Counted from the first letter of the stretch, positions 14,654 to 25,700 are shown. The stretch: DNA of 32,611 nucleotides from Oscillatoriales cyanobacterium CG2_30_40_61 (GCA_001873365.1 MNYZ01000032.1:1-32611), one strand, 5' to 3'. The notes: a model not told the origin generated them from the sequence alone. Translations and numbers: made by a program.

Positions 14654-16693
14654 ATGGCAAATATTAAAGAAATTTTATATCTTGAAGTTCCCACTCCCGG
14701 CACTCAACAGGTTTGTAATTGGTTGCAACAAAACTTTCGAGCACCAAATGGAGAAAAAATTATTACTCCCGATGGGTTTCGATTACAATTTTATCAACCT
14801 AATCAAAATCTAACAGAATCCAGTGAACTTTCGATTTTTGTCTGGTCAGTTCAACGCACCACTTATTTAAAAGTCTTCCGATTTGGTCAACCGCCTAAAA
14901 TCCAAGAAAAACTATTTTTAAAGCATTTAGAAACGGAAATTAGAACCGCATTTCCCCATCAATATCCCGAACCTCCAGAGATTAATTTATCTCAACAATC
15001 CATTTTTGAAGGATTAGAAAAAGATTATCCCCTAACGGTTAAATACTTCAAAAAAATGCCCAATGGAGAATTTGATCTTAAACGGGTTTATTGGTGGGAA
15101 AAACGCTGGCGAGAAGGGGTAAGAAATCCCCAAACTCCTCAACAAGTTATTTTTAAAACCGATGATTCCCAGACCGATGATTCCCCTAATTATGACTTAA
15201 TTTATATCGGGGGTGCTTTAGGGGTGATTCATGCAGCAGTTATGGCAAGATTAGGCTATAAAGTATTATTACTGGAACGGTTGCCCTTTGGTCGGATGAA
15301 CCGAGAATGGAATATTTCTCGCAGTGAGTTAAAAAGTTTAATTGATTTAAAATTATTTACCCCGACAGAAATAGAAAGTTTTATCGCCAGAGAATATAAA
15401 GATGGATTTCATAAGTTTTTTGATGCTTATAATCCTAAAATTGCTCAAGCCAAAATTCTCCATACTCCCAGGGTTCTAAATGTTGCCTTAAATGCTGAAA
15501 TTTTATTAAAATTATCAGGGGAAAAACTCAAACAAGCTGGGGGAGATATTTGGGATGAAACGGAGTTTTTAAAAGCGAATATTAATCGGGATCAAGTAAC
15601 CCTTGAATCCCTCCATATTCCCAGCCAAACTGAACGCAGTGCCACGGGACGGCTATTAGTAGATGCCATGGGAACGGCATCCCCCATTGCTTGGCAACTG
15701 AACGGAGGACGGGCTTTTGATAGCGTATGTCCGACGGTGGGAGCGGTAATTGAGGGGGGGTTTGAACCGGGGGTTTGGGATGCTACCTATGGAGATGTTT
15801 TAAATAGTCATGGGGATATTTCTAGGGGAAGACAGTTAATTTGGGAACTGTTTCCTGGGGCGGGCAATGAGTTAACTTTTTATCTATTTCACTATCATCA
15901 AGTTAATCCTAAAAACCCAGGTTCTCTGTTAGAAATGTATGAGGATTTTTTCACTATTTTACCAGAATATCGTCGCTGTGACATGGATAAATTAGTTTGG
16001 AAAAAACCAACTTTTGGTTATATTCCAGGGCATTTTAGTAATGGCAGTCGCGATCGCAAAATTAGTGTTGATCGATTAATTTTAATTGGGGATGCCGCTT
16101 CTTTACAATCTCCCTTAGTCTTTACCGGATTTGGGTCTTTAGTGCGGAATTTATCTCGATTAACTGATTTATTAAATACCGCTTTAAAACATGATTTATT
16201 AACCGCAGATTGGTTAGATCAAATTCGGGCGTATCAAACCAATATTTCCGTAACCTGGTTATTTTCTAAAGGGATGATGGTGCCCATGGGGAAATATTTA
16301 CCACCGGAGAAAATTAACTCAATTTTAAATACTTTTTTTGGGGTTTTAGCCACGGAATCTCAAGAAATTGCCGAAACCTTTATTAAAGATCGAACAACTT
16401 GGTGGACTTTCACAAGGTTAGCGCTAAAAGCTGCCCGGATAAATCCTCTATTATTAGTTTGGATTTTAGACTTTATAACGGTTAGAGAAGTTGTCAGGTG
16501 GCTGAAGAACTTTATTCAATTCATGGTGTTATCTATAATTAGTTTCTTTTGCGGTTGGCTTCCTAATTTCAGTCGCAAAATTCAACCCTGGTTAGAACCC
16601 CGTTATCCTAAGCTTTGGATGTGGTTATTAACAACCAGTTATGCTTTAACTGATGGGATGGGAAAACCTCAAACTCCATACTTTCACACATAA
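14654..16693 (+). CDS. cruA: CruA-type lycopene cyclase (FAD flavoprotein)
   Basis: A 679-residue flavoprotein. After an N-terminal extension of about 175 residues comes the FAD-binding loop IGGALG (185-190). PFGRMNREWNISR (212-224) follows, a signature of the CruA/CruP family, and the second FAD motif LIGDAA lies near 477-482. Hydrophobic segments after about residue 590 suggest membrane association. CruA converts lycopene to cyclic carotenes in green sulfur bacteria and in cyanobacteria that lack CrtL. The PFGRM form and long N-terminus favour CruA over its paralogue CruP, which cannot be fully excluded. A 19-bp palindrome lies just upstream, shared with the divergent aldehyde dehydrogenase gene. 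Confidence 0.82.
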   Translation: MANIKEILYLEVPTPGTQQVCNWLQQNFRAPNGEKIITPDGFRLQFYQPNQNLTESSELSIFVWSVQRTTYLKVFRFGQPPKIQEKLFLKHLETEIRTAFPHQYPEPPEINLSQQSIFEGLEKDYPLTVKYFKKMPNGEFDLKRVYWWEKRWREGVRNPQTPQQVIFKTDDSQTDDSPNYDLIYIGGALGVIHAAVMARLGYKVLLLERLPFGRMNREWNISRSELKSLIDLKLFTPTEIESFIAREYKDGFHKFFDAYNPKIAQAKILHTPRVLNVALNAEILLKLSGEKLKQAGGDIWDETEFLKANINRDQVTLESLHIPSQTERSATGRLLVDAMGTASPIAWQLNGGRAFDSVCPTVGAVIEGGFEPGVWDATYGDVLNSHGDISRGRQLIWELFPGAGNELTFYLFHYHQVNPKNPGSLLEMYEDFFTILPEYRRCDMDKLVWKKPTFGYIPGHFSNGSRDRKISVDRLILIGDAASLQSPLVFTGFGSLVRNLSRLTDLLNTALKHDLLTADWLDQIRAYQTNISVTWLFSKGMMVPMGKYLPPEKINSILNTFFGVLATESQEIAETFIKDRTTWWTFTRLALKAARINPLLLVWILDFITVREVVRWLKNFIQFMVLSIISFFCGWLPNFSRKIQPWLEPRYPKLWMWLLTTSYALTDGMGKPQTPYFHT

Positions 16694-16811
16694 TATAGTT
16701 GTTGCGCTTCAGCGCATCCAGGCTCGCCATAACGCTATTGACATGGATTACCGCACTAAGGCGGTAATGACAGCCGATAAGTAATCCTAATAGCTAGGCA
16801 CAGTTGCTATA
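16694..16811. repeat. MITE-like palindromic element, copy 2
   Basis: From CGCCATAACGC (about 16724) to TTGCTATAG it matches copy 1 closely, with the same TTACCGC/GCGGTAA stem and loop ACTAAG. The left end is altered: TATAG is followed by a TGCGCT-TC-AGCGCA hairpin (16703-16716) before the element resumes, so it may have been interrupted. It starts at the cruA stop codon. Confidence 0.7.
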
Positions 16812-16880
16812 GAAAAGTTCAGATAATAGGGATAACAGATTTAAGAAGATTACGCCAACTAACCCCAATTGGAGGACAAA

Positions 16881-16924
16881 TTAAAATCCGTGAAATCCGT
16901 GAAATCCTCTTAAATCCGTGATCC
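16881..16924. repeat. ATCCGTGA repeat tract
   Basis: Contains AAATCCGTG three times and is nearly identical to 27278-27311, from which it differs mainly by an extra 9-bp GTGAAATCC unit. It is a dispersed intergenic repeat ending just before the ftsH stop codon. Confidence 0.7.
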
Positions 16925-16931
16925 TCATTTC

Positions 16932-18875
16932 CTAACTAACCTTAACCACAGCAGGAGTATATTCTGCCACTAATTGCCGAAATTGTTCTCCCTCTAAGGT
17001 TTCAATTTCTAACAGTAATTCCACCAACTGATCCATTAATATTCTGTTTTCCCGAACCATTTTTCGGGCTTGTTCATAACATTCAAAAGCCAGATCTCGA
17101 ATTAGATGATCAATTTGGGTAGCTACTTCCTCCGAATATTCCGATTGAGAGGGAAATCCTCGACCCAAAAACACTTCCTCCGAGGGACTTTCTAAAGCCA
17201 CTAAACCCAATTCCGACATCCCATAACGAGTTACCATTTCCCGGGCTAAATTCGTCACCGTTTGAATATCATTACTAGCTCCAACCGTAACTTCCGAATC
17301 CCCAAATACCTCCATTTCCGCCGCCCGTCCGCCCAAACAAATCGTAATTTGATCAATTAACCAGGATTTGGTATATAATCCACTATCGACCATTTCCTCA
17401 TTAAACATTTGTTGAGCAAAACCGCCAATTCCTCCAGAACGCGGAATAATGGTAACTTTATTTAAAGGATCGGAATTCTTCAACAAAGTCATTAACAAAG
17501 CGTGTCCGATTTCATGATAGGCAATCAGACGCTTTTTCTTACTATCTAATAACGGCGTTAAAGCTAACCCAATCGTAATCCGATCAATCGCATCATCAAT
17601 TTCTAAAGGAGTAATTGCTTCCTGGCGACGTCGGGCGGTTAAAATTGCCGCTTCATTGAGTAAATTCGCTAAATCTGCCCCCGATAATCCCGGAGTCCGA
17701 CGGGCGATCGCCTCTAAAGAAACCTCCTCCGATAACTTCTTATTCCGAGCATGAACTTCCAAAATCCCCAAGCGGCCATTAAAACTCGGTAAATCCACCA
17801 TCACCTGTCGATCAAATCGACCCGGACGTAATAACGCCGCATCCAAAACATCAGGGCGGTTAGTCGCCGCAATCACAATAATTCCCGTATTTCCTTCAAA
17901 CCCGTCCATTTCCGTTAATAATTGGTTTAGGGTTTGTTCGCGCTCATCATTTCCCCCACCAATACCCGCGCCCCGTTGACGTCCGACCGCATCAATTTCG
18001 TCAATAAACACCAAACAGGGGGCATTTTCCTTCGCCTTTCTAAATAAATCCCTGACCCGGGAAGCGCCGACCCCCACAAACATCTCCACAAATTCCGACC
18101 CAGAAATACTAAAAAACGGTACTCCCGCCTCTCCAGCCACCGCCCGGGCTAATAGGGTTTTTCCTGTCCCTGGCGGCCCAATTAACAATACCCCTCGGGG
18201 AATTTTAGCCCCAATCGCGGTAAAACGCTCCGGTTGCTTCAAGAAAGTGACAACTTCCTGCAATTCTTCCTTAGCTTCCTCAATTCCGGCCACATCCTCA
18301 AATAGAATTCCGGTTTTCGCCTCCATTTGAAATCTGGCCTTGGATTTGCCAAAATTCATCGCCTGACCCGATGCTTGGGTAGACCGTCGCAAAATCATTA
18401 ATAAAACCGCCAATAGGCCAAAAATAATCAGCATATTGACAATCAGCCCCATGGCCACACTATTATCCGCCGAGGGACTCACCCCATACTCGACATTATT
18501 CGTCCGAATTTCCCGCATCAATTCCGGGTTTTGGGCAAACAGGGATACAAAATATACCGACCCAGGTTTTTTATCTTTTTCCCCTTTCAAGGTGACTTTC
18601 GCCATTTGTCGCGAGGGGTCTTCTTCAATTTTTTGGACTTCCCCGGCTTGAATTTTCTGCAACAGTTGACTGTAGGTGATGGTTTTTGGGGTGTTATCGG
18701 CAAAGGCCGGAGTTCCCAGTAGCACCCCCTGGGCGATGATCCAAGTCCCCAAAAGCCTTCCCAGTTGTTTCCCAATCTTCGTTTTTTGGGGGACTATCTG
18801 TTGAGGATTTGACCCTCCCATCCAGGTTTTGATCCAAGACCTATTCATTCTACCTTTTCCTGTTGCTACGCTCAT
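16932..18875 (-). CDS. ftsH: FtsH membrane AAA+ zinc metalloprotease
   Basis: A 647-residue ATP-dependent membrane protease. There is a hydrophobic N-terminal segment (about 40-60, ending before ADNTPK), a luminal/periplasmic domain, and a second membrane helix (about 140-162). The AAA domain has Walker A GPPGTGKT (233-240), [15 protein letters not shown], and the second-region-of-homology arginines ([20 protein letters not shown]). The zinc motif is HEIGH (454-458). It degrades unassembled or damaged membrane proteins; in cyanobacteria, FtsH complexes act in photosystem II repair. The [20 protein letters not shown] region is closer to what I recall of the FtsH1/FtsH3 types than of FtsH2. Cyanobacteria carry several copies, and which orthologue this is needs a tree. 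Confidence 0.96.
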   Translation of the reverse strand: MSVATGKGRMNRSWIKTWMGGSNPQQIVPQKTKIGKQLGRLLGTWIIAQGVLLGTPAFADNTPKTITYSQLLQKIQAGEVQKIEEDPSRQMAKVTLKGEKDKKPGSVYFVSLFAQNPELMREIRTNNVEYGVSPSADNSVAMGLIVNMLIIFGLLAVLLMILRRSTQASGQAMNFGKSKARFQMEAKTGILFEDVAGIEEAKEELQEVVTFLKQPERFTAIGAKIPRGVLLIGPPGTGKTLLARAVAGEAGVPFFSISGSEFVEMFVGVGASRVRDLFRKAKENAPCLVFIDEIDAVGRQRGAGIGGGNDEREQTLNQLLTEMDGFEGNTGIIVIAATNRPDVLDAALLRPGRFDRQVMVDLPSFNGRLGILEVHARNKKLSEEVSLEAIARRTPGLSGADLANLLNEAAILTARRRQEAITPLEIDDAIDRITIGLALTPLLDSKKKRLIAYHEIGHALLMTLLKNSDPLNKVTIIPRSGGIGGFAQQMFNEEMVDSGLYTKSWLIDQITICLGGRAAEMEVFGDSEVTVGASNDIQTVTNLAREMVTRYGMSELGLVALESPSEEVFLGRGFPSQSEYSEEVATQIDHLIRDLAFECYEQARKMVRENRILMDQLVELLLEIETLEGEQFRQLVAEYTPAVVKVS

Positions 18876-19049
18876 TTCTATCTAGTTTAACGCCCCGATG
18901 GGGAAATTATGGCTCAAGTCGTCAGAATTCAAGGGTTAGGCTACTAGGTAACCATAAAATATTATAAATTTTTAGCAATAACAACCTAATTGTAGTTATT
19001 CTACTTTATTACTTCGTGTCTTAGTGCCTTTGTGTTTCTCTCTTTAATC

Positions 19050-20261
19050 TTAAATTTTAATCCATTGATTCAAGATTTTATAAATATTAACTAATCCTTG
19101 TATATGCGATCGCGGAGAACGTCCATATAAAAAATCATGCAGACTGATTTGATAATTATATTGCATCGCTAAATCTAACCATAAATTATTATAGGCTTCC
19201 CCGGTAATATAATCAGGAATTGTGTTATAATAATAGGGAAAACTATCTAAACAAGTATTAAAAAAGTTTTTTCGTCCTCGATATTTTAAATAATTAAAAC
19301 GCGGTTGAAAAACCGTTAAATCTTCTAAAGCAGTATGGATAGTATCAGCTAAGGATTCGGGATCAAATTCAGATAATAACCCCGACCCTGGAGGGAATAA
19401 TTCAGCTTTACCTCTGAGATATTGATTAAATTCCCTAAAACAAATCACCGGAATATTACAACTCATTGCTTCTGAAATACTGCGGTTTTTTCCTTCTAAA
19501 AGACAACCCAAAACACAAACTTTAGACCGAGAATAATAGAGGGGCATTTCTTGATAATAGTCAACTTGAGAAACTATTTTAATATCATCTAAATTGTGAA
19601 CTAAAATATTTTGAATTTTTTGCCATTCCAATTGAGCTTCACTACTGAGTAAATAAATAGAGTTTAAATCAAAATAATCCTCTAAAATCAACTTCATTTT
19701 TAAAGATTTATTATATTTTTTTTGGTAGACTTTCAACGCTTTGACAATTATCGGTAAATTATAAATAGGAGATAATTTCGCCACACATATAATATCAATA
19801 TCTTTGATATTTATAGGTTGAGGTGCAATCAAATATTCATTAATAAAATCTGACTCAGACAAAGGAATTAAAACTTTATTTGCCCGTTGGGGATAGGTTT
19901 TTTTAAACCAATTTGCCCGGGATGGATAATCATATAAACAGAAATAGGCATCAGCCGTATTAGACCAAGGGTAGGCGCACCAAAGGGAATCAGCTATTGA
20001 AAAGAAAACCTCAGAAAGTTGAGGTAAAAGTTTATTTAATAAATCTACAGATTCACTAAAATACAATCCTTTAATAAATTTACCTTGATATAATAAAGGC
20101 GGGAGTAAAACCTGGAAATTTACGTTTTCAAACCGATTAGCTTCCTGTTCAAAAATTTCATTAGTCCAGCTATCTAAATCAGAATAAATTTCTTCTGAGG
20201 ATTTATAAATTTCAGGACTATTAAAATATTGGCTTTGGCTTTCGTAGTTTCCTATTCCCAT
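19050..20261 (-). CDS. GT4-like glycosyltransferase (GT-B fold)
   Basis: A 403-residue protein. The C-terminal half carries a group 1 (GT4) acceptor/donor region: YYSRSKVCVLGCLLEGKNR followed by SEAMSCNIPVICF and FPPGSGLL, the usual E-x7-E-type nucleotide-sugar site. DIICVAKLSPIYNLPIIVKAL matches the beginning of the second Rossmann domain. The N-terminal half is poorly conserved. No membrane segment or signal peptide is seen. Substrate unknown; a capsule, lipopolysaccharide or other surface glycan is likely. It is isolated, with ftsH downstream and repeats upstream. Confidence 0.75.
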   Translation of the reverse strand: MGIGNYESQSQYFNSPEIYKSSEEIYSDLDSWTNEIFEQEANRFENVNFQVLLPPLLYQGKFIKGLYFSESVDLLNKLLPQLSEVFFSIADSLWCAYPWSNTADAYFCLYDYPSRANWFKKTYPQRANKVLIPLSESDFINEYLIAPQPINIKDIDIICVAKLSPIYNLPIIVKALKVYQKKYNKSLKMKLILEDYFDLNSIYLLSSEAQLEWQKIQNILVHNLDDIKIVSQVDYYQEMPLYYSRSKVCVLGCLLEGKNRSISEAMSCNIPVICFREFNQYLRGKAELFPPGSGLLSEFDPESLADTIHTALEDLTVFQPRFNYLKYRGRKNFFNTCLDSFPYYYNTIPDYITGEAYNNLWLDLAMQYNYQISLHDFLYGRSPRSHIQGLVNIYKILNQWIKI

Positions 20262-20416
20262 AATATTTTAGACTTTTTTATTAATTAGGTGAGCTAGGCA
20301 ATATTACTGTCAATTTTAAGACTAAAATCAGGCTATAAAACTTAAAATATATTGCTTTTCCTCTGGTTGATATCCCCCTAGCCCACCTTTTTAATAGCGG
20401 CGAAAATACTTCAAAG

Positions 20417-20435
20417 TCCCCCTTGGGAAGGGGGA
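20417..20435. repeat. CCCCC/GGGGG hairpin repeat
   Basis: TCCCCCTT-GGG-AAGGGGGA is a perfect 8-bp stem with a 3-base loop, followed by more GGGGGAT blocks to about 20459. This is a common cyanobacterial intergenic repeat. It lies downstream of the minus-strand hydrolase gene and might aid termination. Confidence 0.7.
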
Positions 20436-20492
20436 TTTAGGGGGATCAAATCTAGGGGGCTGCTTAATTTGACACCAAGGGCATAGAATAGT

Positions 20493-21392
20493 TTATCTTA
20501 TACTCAATTGGTTTAACCAATTCAAAATAATAGAATTGACCTGTTCAGGACGTTCATCATGGGGACAATGACCCGTATCGGGAATTGAAATAAATTCAAC
20601 AGATGGATTAATTTCCGCTAAATCTTGATAAATTTTTGCCCCGGTAATCGGTGTCCAAGGGTCAGTTTCTCCCCAAATAATTAATAACGGTTGTTGAATT
20701 TGGGGTAATAATTCTGAGGGTTGGGGGCCGGGAGGAGCGGTTAAAATTGAAGCAAAAACCTGTTGAGCACCAATATCATTAGAAGGATTATATAATAAAT
20801 CTACTAACTCATCGGTAATGGCTTGTTTATTACCATAAACTTGATTTAAGGTATTACGAATCCGGTGTTTTTGTCGAATTTGATTGAACATCAACGGCCC
20901 GAGAATAGGATTACTCACAACTTTTGCAAATAATCCCATAATCAACCGTAGGGGTAAATTCAATTCTTCGGGGCGATGATTTAACCCTCCTGCACAATTA
21001 ATTAATACCGCCCCGGATGATATTTCGGGATGGTTAGCAACCATAATTAAGCCTAATAATGCTCCGATGGAATTGCCGATAAAAATGGCAGGTTGTTTGA
21101 TTTTTTCTGCCCAAAAATCCGTTAGTAATTCTTCCCACAATTCTAAGCTATAATCGAGATTGGGTTTCGCAGAGGCGCCAAACCCTAATAAATCTAAAGC
21201 AAAAACCTGGTATCCTCCTTGGGCTAAAATGGGGATATTATGACGCCAATGTCCAATGGATGCACCAAAACCGTGAATCAAGACTAGGGGCTGTCCGCTT
21301 CCGGTGGCAGTATACTGGATTTGATGACCTTTCCATGTCCAGCTTAGGGGTTCAAAGGCGGTTGTTATTTGGGGGGAGGTTGTGGTTGTCAT
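20493..21392 (-). CDS. alpha/beta-fold hydrolase (pheophytinase-like group)
   Basis: An alpha/beta hydrolase of 299 residues from the ATG at 21392; a GTG at 21413 would add seven. Signatures: LIHGFGAS (oxyanion loop), nucleophile GNSIGA (Ser108 from this start), acid in WGETDPWTP, and His in DTGHCPHDE. LDLLGFGASAKP and the PHDERPE ending match the group that contains plant pheophytinase and its many cyanobacterial homologues. Chlorophyll-derivative cleavage is possible but unproven. It is divergent from the MEKHLA gene with a gap of only 16-37 bp, so promoters must overlap coding or start regions. Confidence 0.88.
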   Translation of the reverse strand: MTTTTSPQITTAFEPLSWTWKGHQIQYTATGSGQPLVLIHGFGASIGHWRHNIPILAQGGYQVFALDLLGFGASAKPNLDYSLELWEELLTDFWAEKIKQPAIFIGNSIGALLGLIMVANHPEISSGAVLINCAGGLNHRPEELNLPLRLIMGLFAKVVSNPILGPLMFNQIRQKHRIRNTLNQVYGNKQAITDELVDLLYNPSNDIGAQQVFASILTAPPGPQPSELLPQIQQPLLIIWGETDPWTPITGAKIYQDLAEINPSVEFISIPDTGHCPHDERPEQVNSIILNWLNQLSIR

Positions 21393-21429
21393 TTTATTAA
21401 GATTTGTAAACACTATCTTTCTATCATAG

Positions 21430-21894
21430 ATGATTTCACCCTGGAAACAAGACGGAATTATGATTCATACCCAAAGAATTTTGAGGAGTTATCAACATTG
21501 GATGGGGGAAACCCTATTGAATTTGAATGATACCCCGGAGGAGGTTGCAGAAACCTTATTTTACGCGCCTTTTGTGTTAGTTTCCCACGGAATTGAACCC
21601 GATCCAATTTTTAATTATGGCAATCAAAGAGCTTTAAAAATGTGGGAATTAACCTGGGAAGAATTAACTCAAATGCCTTCTCGAAAAACCGCCGAACCGA
21701 TGTTACAGGAGGAACGCGATCAGTTATTAGCTGAAACCGCGGCAAAAGGATTTGTTAAAAACTATCAAGGGGTGAGAATTTCTAGTAGTGGAAAACGGTT
21801 TTTAATTCAAGATGTTTTAATTTGGAATGTTTTAAATGAACAAGAGCAGTATTGTGGACAAGCTGCCGTTTATTCTAAATATATGTACCTTTAA
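21430..21894 (+). CDS. MEKHLA (PAS-like) domain protein
   Basis: A 154-residue single-domain protein. FVLVSHGIEPDPIFNYGNQRALKMWELTWEELTQMPSRK with the later GVRISSSGKRFLI matches the MEKHLA domain, a PAS-like fold found in cyanobacterial stand-alone proteins and at the end of plant HD-ZIP III factors. It probably binds a small ligand or senses redox or light, but there is no output domain. A second ATG at 21460 (MIHTQ) is an equally reasonable start given the very short divergent gap. Function unknown. Confidence 0.8.
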   Translation: MISPWKQDGIMIHTQRILRSYQHWMGETLLNLNDTPEEVAETLFYAPFVLVSHGIEPDPIFNYGNQRALKMWELTWEELTQMPSRKTAEPMLQEERDQLLAETAAKGFVKNYQGVRISSSGKRFLIQDVLIWNVLNEQEQYCGQAAVYSKYMYL

Positions 21895-22609
21895 TCATTG
21901 ATCAAATCGGTTAACCTTTAGGACTGTTCTATCTAATAGGACTTACGCAGAATACCCAATTATACACCATCTGTAGGGGCAAACGGCCGTTCGCCCCTAC
22001 TATGCCGGAATTGGGGTGATCTAAGCGGAAATTCACCTTAAAATCTGCGATCGCCAATTATTATAGACAATTTGTTAATAGGATTGATGTCAATAGGGAT
22101 AATCACTATCAATAAAAATATGAACCACATTCTATCATAATCAAGGGTAATTTGTCTAGGGATAAACCCGAAAATTATTAAATAATTAAATTTAGTACCC
22201 TAGCAAAGAATAAATAAATTTTTGTTATCAACTCTCTAAAAAATAGTGCTAATTTTTGGGAGAGGCTGGGAAAGTGTGATCATCGACCAAATTCATGTTT
22301 TAAACCTGCCTCAAGACCCCAAAATACTTGATCCCCTTTGATATAAAAGCGATCCTGACTGAATTTAATTGCCCAGTGCTTAGTGACAGTCTTGTGGAAA
22401 CTCCATTAGACTATTGATAATAAGGCTAATATTCCTTGTCAAAAAATAAATATCAGGGTCTGGCGGATATTGAGATAGTCACGGATTTTTCCCCGAAACA
22501 GACATCCAGGCAAAATCCCCAGGAGAGGTTTGTTAACCTTTTTTTAATTTTCATGAAAAAATGTCAAAACTTAATAGAAATAATCGTAAAATGAATTAGG
22601 GAGGGATAA
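21895..22609. other. Long intergenic region before the light/c-di-GMP gene
   Basis: About 715 bp without a convincing gene. It holds a GTAGGGGC palindrome (21973-22000), an AATTATT-A-AATAATT palindrome (22173-22187) and AT-rich sequence. No riboswitch fold or clear promoter was recognised. A strong ribosome site, AGGGAGGG (22598-22605), closes the region and serves the small frame at 22610. Confidence 0.5.
21973..22000. repeat. GTAGGGGC palindrome
   Basis: GTAGGGGC and GCCCCTAC form 8-bp inverted arms around a centre containing ACGGCCGT, itself a palindrome. This is a common dispersed element in cyanobacteria, related in its ends to 4694-4755 and the left edge of the window. Confidence 0.75.
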
Positions 22610-22756
22610 ATGAAAAACTCTTGGTATGTCAAACACTCTGCAAGAAGCACGATAACTACGAGTGATCTCATCGATAATGCACAGAACCTAGTTGATGCTC
22701 AACAAAAACCGGATACAGATCAATCAAGACCAACTTTATCCGATTGTATCTATTGA
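22610..22756 (+). CDS. Small open frame overlapping the start of the LOV gene
   Basis: A 48-codon frame ([13 protein letters not shown] at its start) with the best ribosome site in the area, AGGGAGGG at 22598-22605. It ends 62 bases inside the large signalling gene, in a different frame. It may be a leader peptide that couples translation, or the original N-terminus of the large protein separated by a frameshift (joining would need a +1 shift). No homologue is recognised. Confidence 0.4.
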   Translation: MKNSWYVKHSARSTITTSDLIDNAQNLVDAQQKPDTDQSRPTLSDCIY

Positions 22757-25700
22757 TCAGGCGTGGGTCATGGATACAAATATAGAAGTTGGATTGTCTG
22801 AGAGTCCCATACTGATACAAGTCATTGCAGACCTACTGCAAGTTGCCTTGATTATCAGTTATCAGGATGATGACAGAGTTTTTTATTGTAATTCTCGCTT
22901 CCAACACACCTTTGGATTGCTACCATCGGAACGGTCACACTTTTCTGAATCCGATATTTTTGCGAATCCCACGGATCGAGAAATTCTGCTAGAAAGGCTA
23001 CAAGAACAGAAGTCTATACAACACCCTCTACAAGTCAAACGAGCCGACGGAACCCTGTGGTGGACATTAGTATCCATGCGTTTACTGACCCTGAATGGGG
23101 AAAAGTTGGTTTTGTCTACCTACTCCAATCTCCGTCAGCTTCCCCTGAGCCAACCCCTGCCCTGGGATTATCTTCCCAGTTTTGACCATTGGCAACAGGG
23201 GGTAATTTTGATCGGTACGGAAAACCAGATTATCGATTGGAATACGGTGGCTGAACAAATGTTGGGATATGACAAATCTCAAGTTCTGGGTAAAACTCTG
23301 GTGGCTTTGAATTTGTCCCCGTTTCAGGAATTCGCCCTCGATTTACACCCCCTGTTACCTGAGTTGGAATATTCCGGCTGTACCCGTGAAATTCAATTCT
23401 CCCGTCGAGATGGGAGTTTGGGTCGTTGTCGTGCCACCCTGTTACCCCTACGGAATCAATGGGGCCAGTTATTTGCCACCTTAATCAGTACCCAGGAAAT
23501 CGCGGAAGTGTCCGGTGCATTGGTGCCAGTAGACCCCCTTTTGGCTAGTTTGCAGTCTCGGGTCAGCCAACAAGCTACCGTTGCTCACCTGGGTCAACAG
23601 GCTCTGATTCATTCTGACCTATCGGCTTTAATGGATGAAGCGGTCTCGTTGGTAGCCCAAACCTTGAATGTAGAATACTGCAAACTGCTCGAACTTATGC
23701 CCGGGGGTCATGCTTTTGGGTTGACGGCGGGATTCGGTTGGAAAAAAGGACTGGTGGGTAATGCTCGGGTGAGTGCCTATATTAATTCCCAGGCTGGCTA
23801 TAGCTTAATCAAAAATGAACCTATTATTGTGGATGATTTACGGGTTGAAACTCGATTCTCCGGTAGTCCCCTACTGCATAATCATCGGGTGATTAGTGGT
23901 ATGAGTGTGGTTATTGCCCGTTGGGATCAGAATTCTGGGTTGAGTCCAACCCAGACAGAGTCCCAGATTACCAAAGCCTGGGGGGTTTTAAGTGTCCATT
24001 GCGATCACCACCGCCAGTTTACCTCCGAGGATGTGCATTTTTTAGAAGCGATCGCCAATGTCCTAGCGGCGGCGATTGAACGTCATCGCGCCCAAGAACA
24101 CCTGCAATTAATGGAACGAGCGATTAATAGTAGTAGTAATGGGATTGTAATTACCGATGCTACACAACACGATAATCCGATTATTTTTGTTAATAATGGA
24201 TTTGAACGAATTACCGGATATGGCCGGGAAGATATTTTAGGCAAAAATTGCCGCTTTTTACAAGGAAATAATTCTAAAGATCCCGCCGTTAATCAACTTC
24301 GTCGCGCTATTTTAGAAGGAACAGAATGTCATGTCGAACTCCAGAATTATCGTCAAGATGGGGTATTTTTCTGGAATGAACTTTCCATTGCTCCTGTCTA
24401 TAGTTCCAAAGGATATTTGACTCATTTTATTGGGATTCAAGCGGATATTACTAAACGCAAGCAATCCGAACAATCTTTGCTTTCACAATCCCAAGCCTTA
24501 GCTGAATTTAGTTCTAATCTCAAACATTTGCATCGGATTACCACCTATAATCATCAAAATTTAGATGAACTTTTTCGAGATTATCTACAAGTGGGATGTG
24601 AAATTTTTAAATTATCCATTGGTTTAATCAGCCAACTAGAAAACAGTAATATTATTATTGATACGGTTCATTCCGATTTAGATCTAATTCAACCAGGGAT
24701 GAGATTACCTGTTGAACAAAGCTACTGTTTTCAAGTCATTCAAACTCAGACCACTCAAGTTCATACCCATATTGGTCAAGATCCTCTGTTCAACCAACTC
24801 CAAAGCTATCAAAAGTTTCATCTGGAAACCTGTTTAGGAACTCCAATTTGGGTCAACGGTGAAATTTATGGGACATTAGCTTTTGCTGATTTAGAAGCTA
24901 AAACCGTAGATTATAAATCCTATGAACTGGAAATTTTAGAGTTAATGGCTCAAAGTATTGGTCGATTTATTGCGGCTAATCAAACTGAAAAACAACGGAT
25001 TAAAGCCGAATTAGCTCTAAGAGAAAGTGAAGAACGCTATCGCCGTTTAGTGGAATTATCCCCCGAAACTATTGCCATCCATGATGGAGAACAATTAGTT
25101 TATATTAATATGGCTGGAGCAAAATTATTAGGAGCAAATCGTCCTCAAGATTTAATCGGTCGCTCTATATTTGATTTTCTGCCCCCAGATTATTTTAATT
25201 CGATTCAGATTCACATTCAAGAGCATACTAATGAACAGCAACCCCTGGAGTTAATCGAACAAACATTAACTCGATTAAATGGAGAAGTTATTGATGTAGA
25301 AATTGTCGGAATTCCAGCTACCTATCAGGGTCAATCTGCGATTCAAATTATTATTCGGGATATTACCGAACGCAAACAATTTGAAGCCAAACTTATGTAT
25401 GAAGCCCTACATGATGCCCTCACCCAATTACCGAATCGGAGCTTTTTTAATGAACGGTTAGCCCAATCTTTAAAACGATCTCGACAAGAACCTAATTATC
25501 AATTTGCCGTTTTATTTTTAGACTTAGATCGATTTAAAGTCGTTAATGATAGTTTAGGACATTTGATCGGAGATCAACTTTTAATTGAAATTTCCCATCG
25601 TCTTTTATATTGTGTCAACCCATTAGATACCGTTGCTCGTTTGGGAGGAGATGAATTTACAATTTTGATTCATCGGGTTGAAAGTATATTTGATGCTACC

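Noticed and set aside
21895-22609. Cyclic di-GMP riboswitch before the GGDEF-EAL gene
   Set aside because: No recognisable aptamer core or paired stems were found by eye; only AT-rich sequence and repeats.
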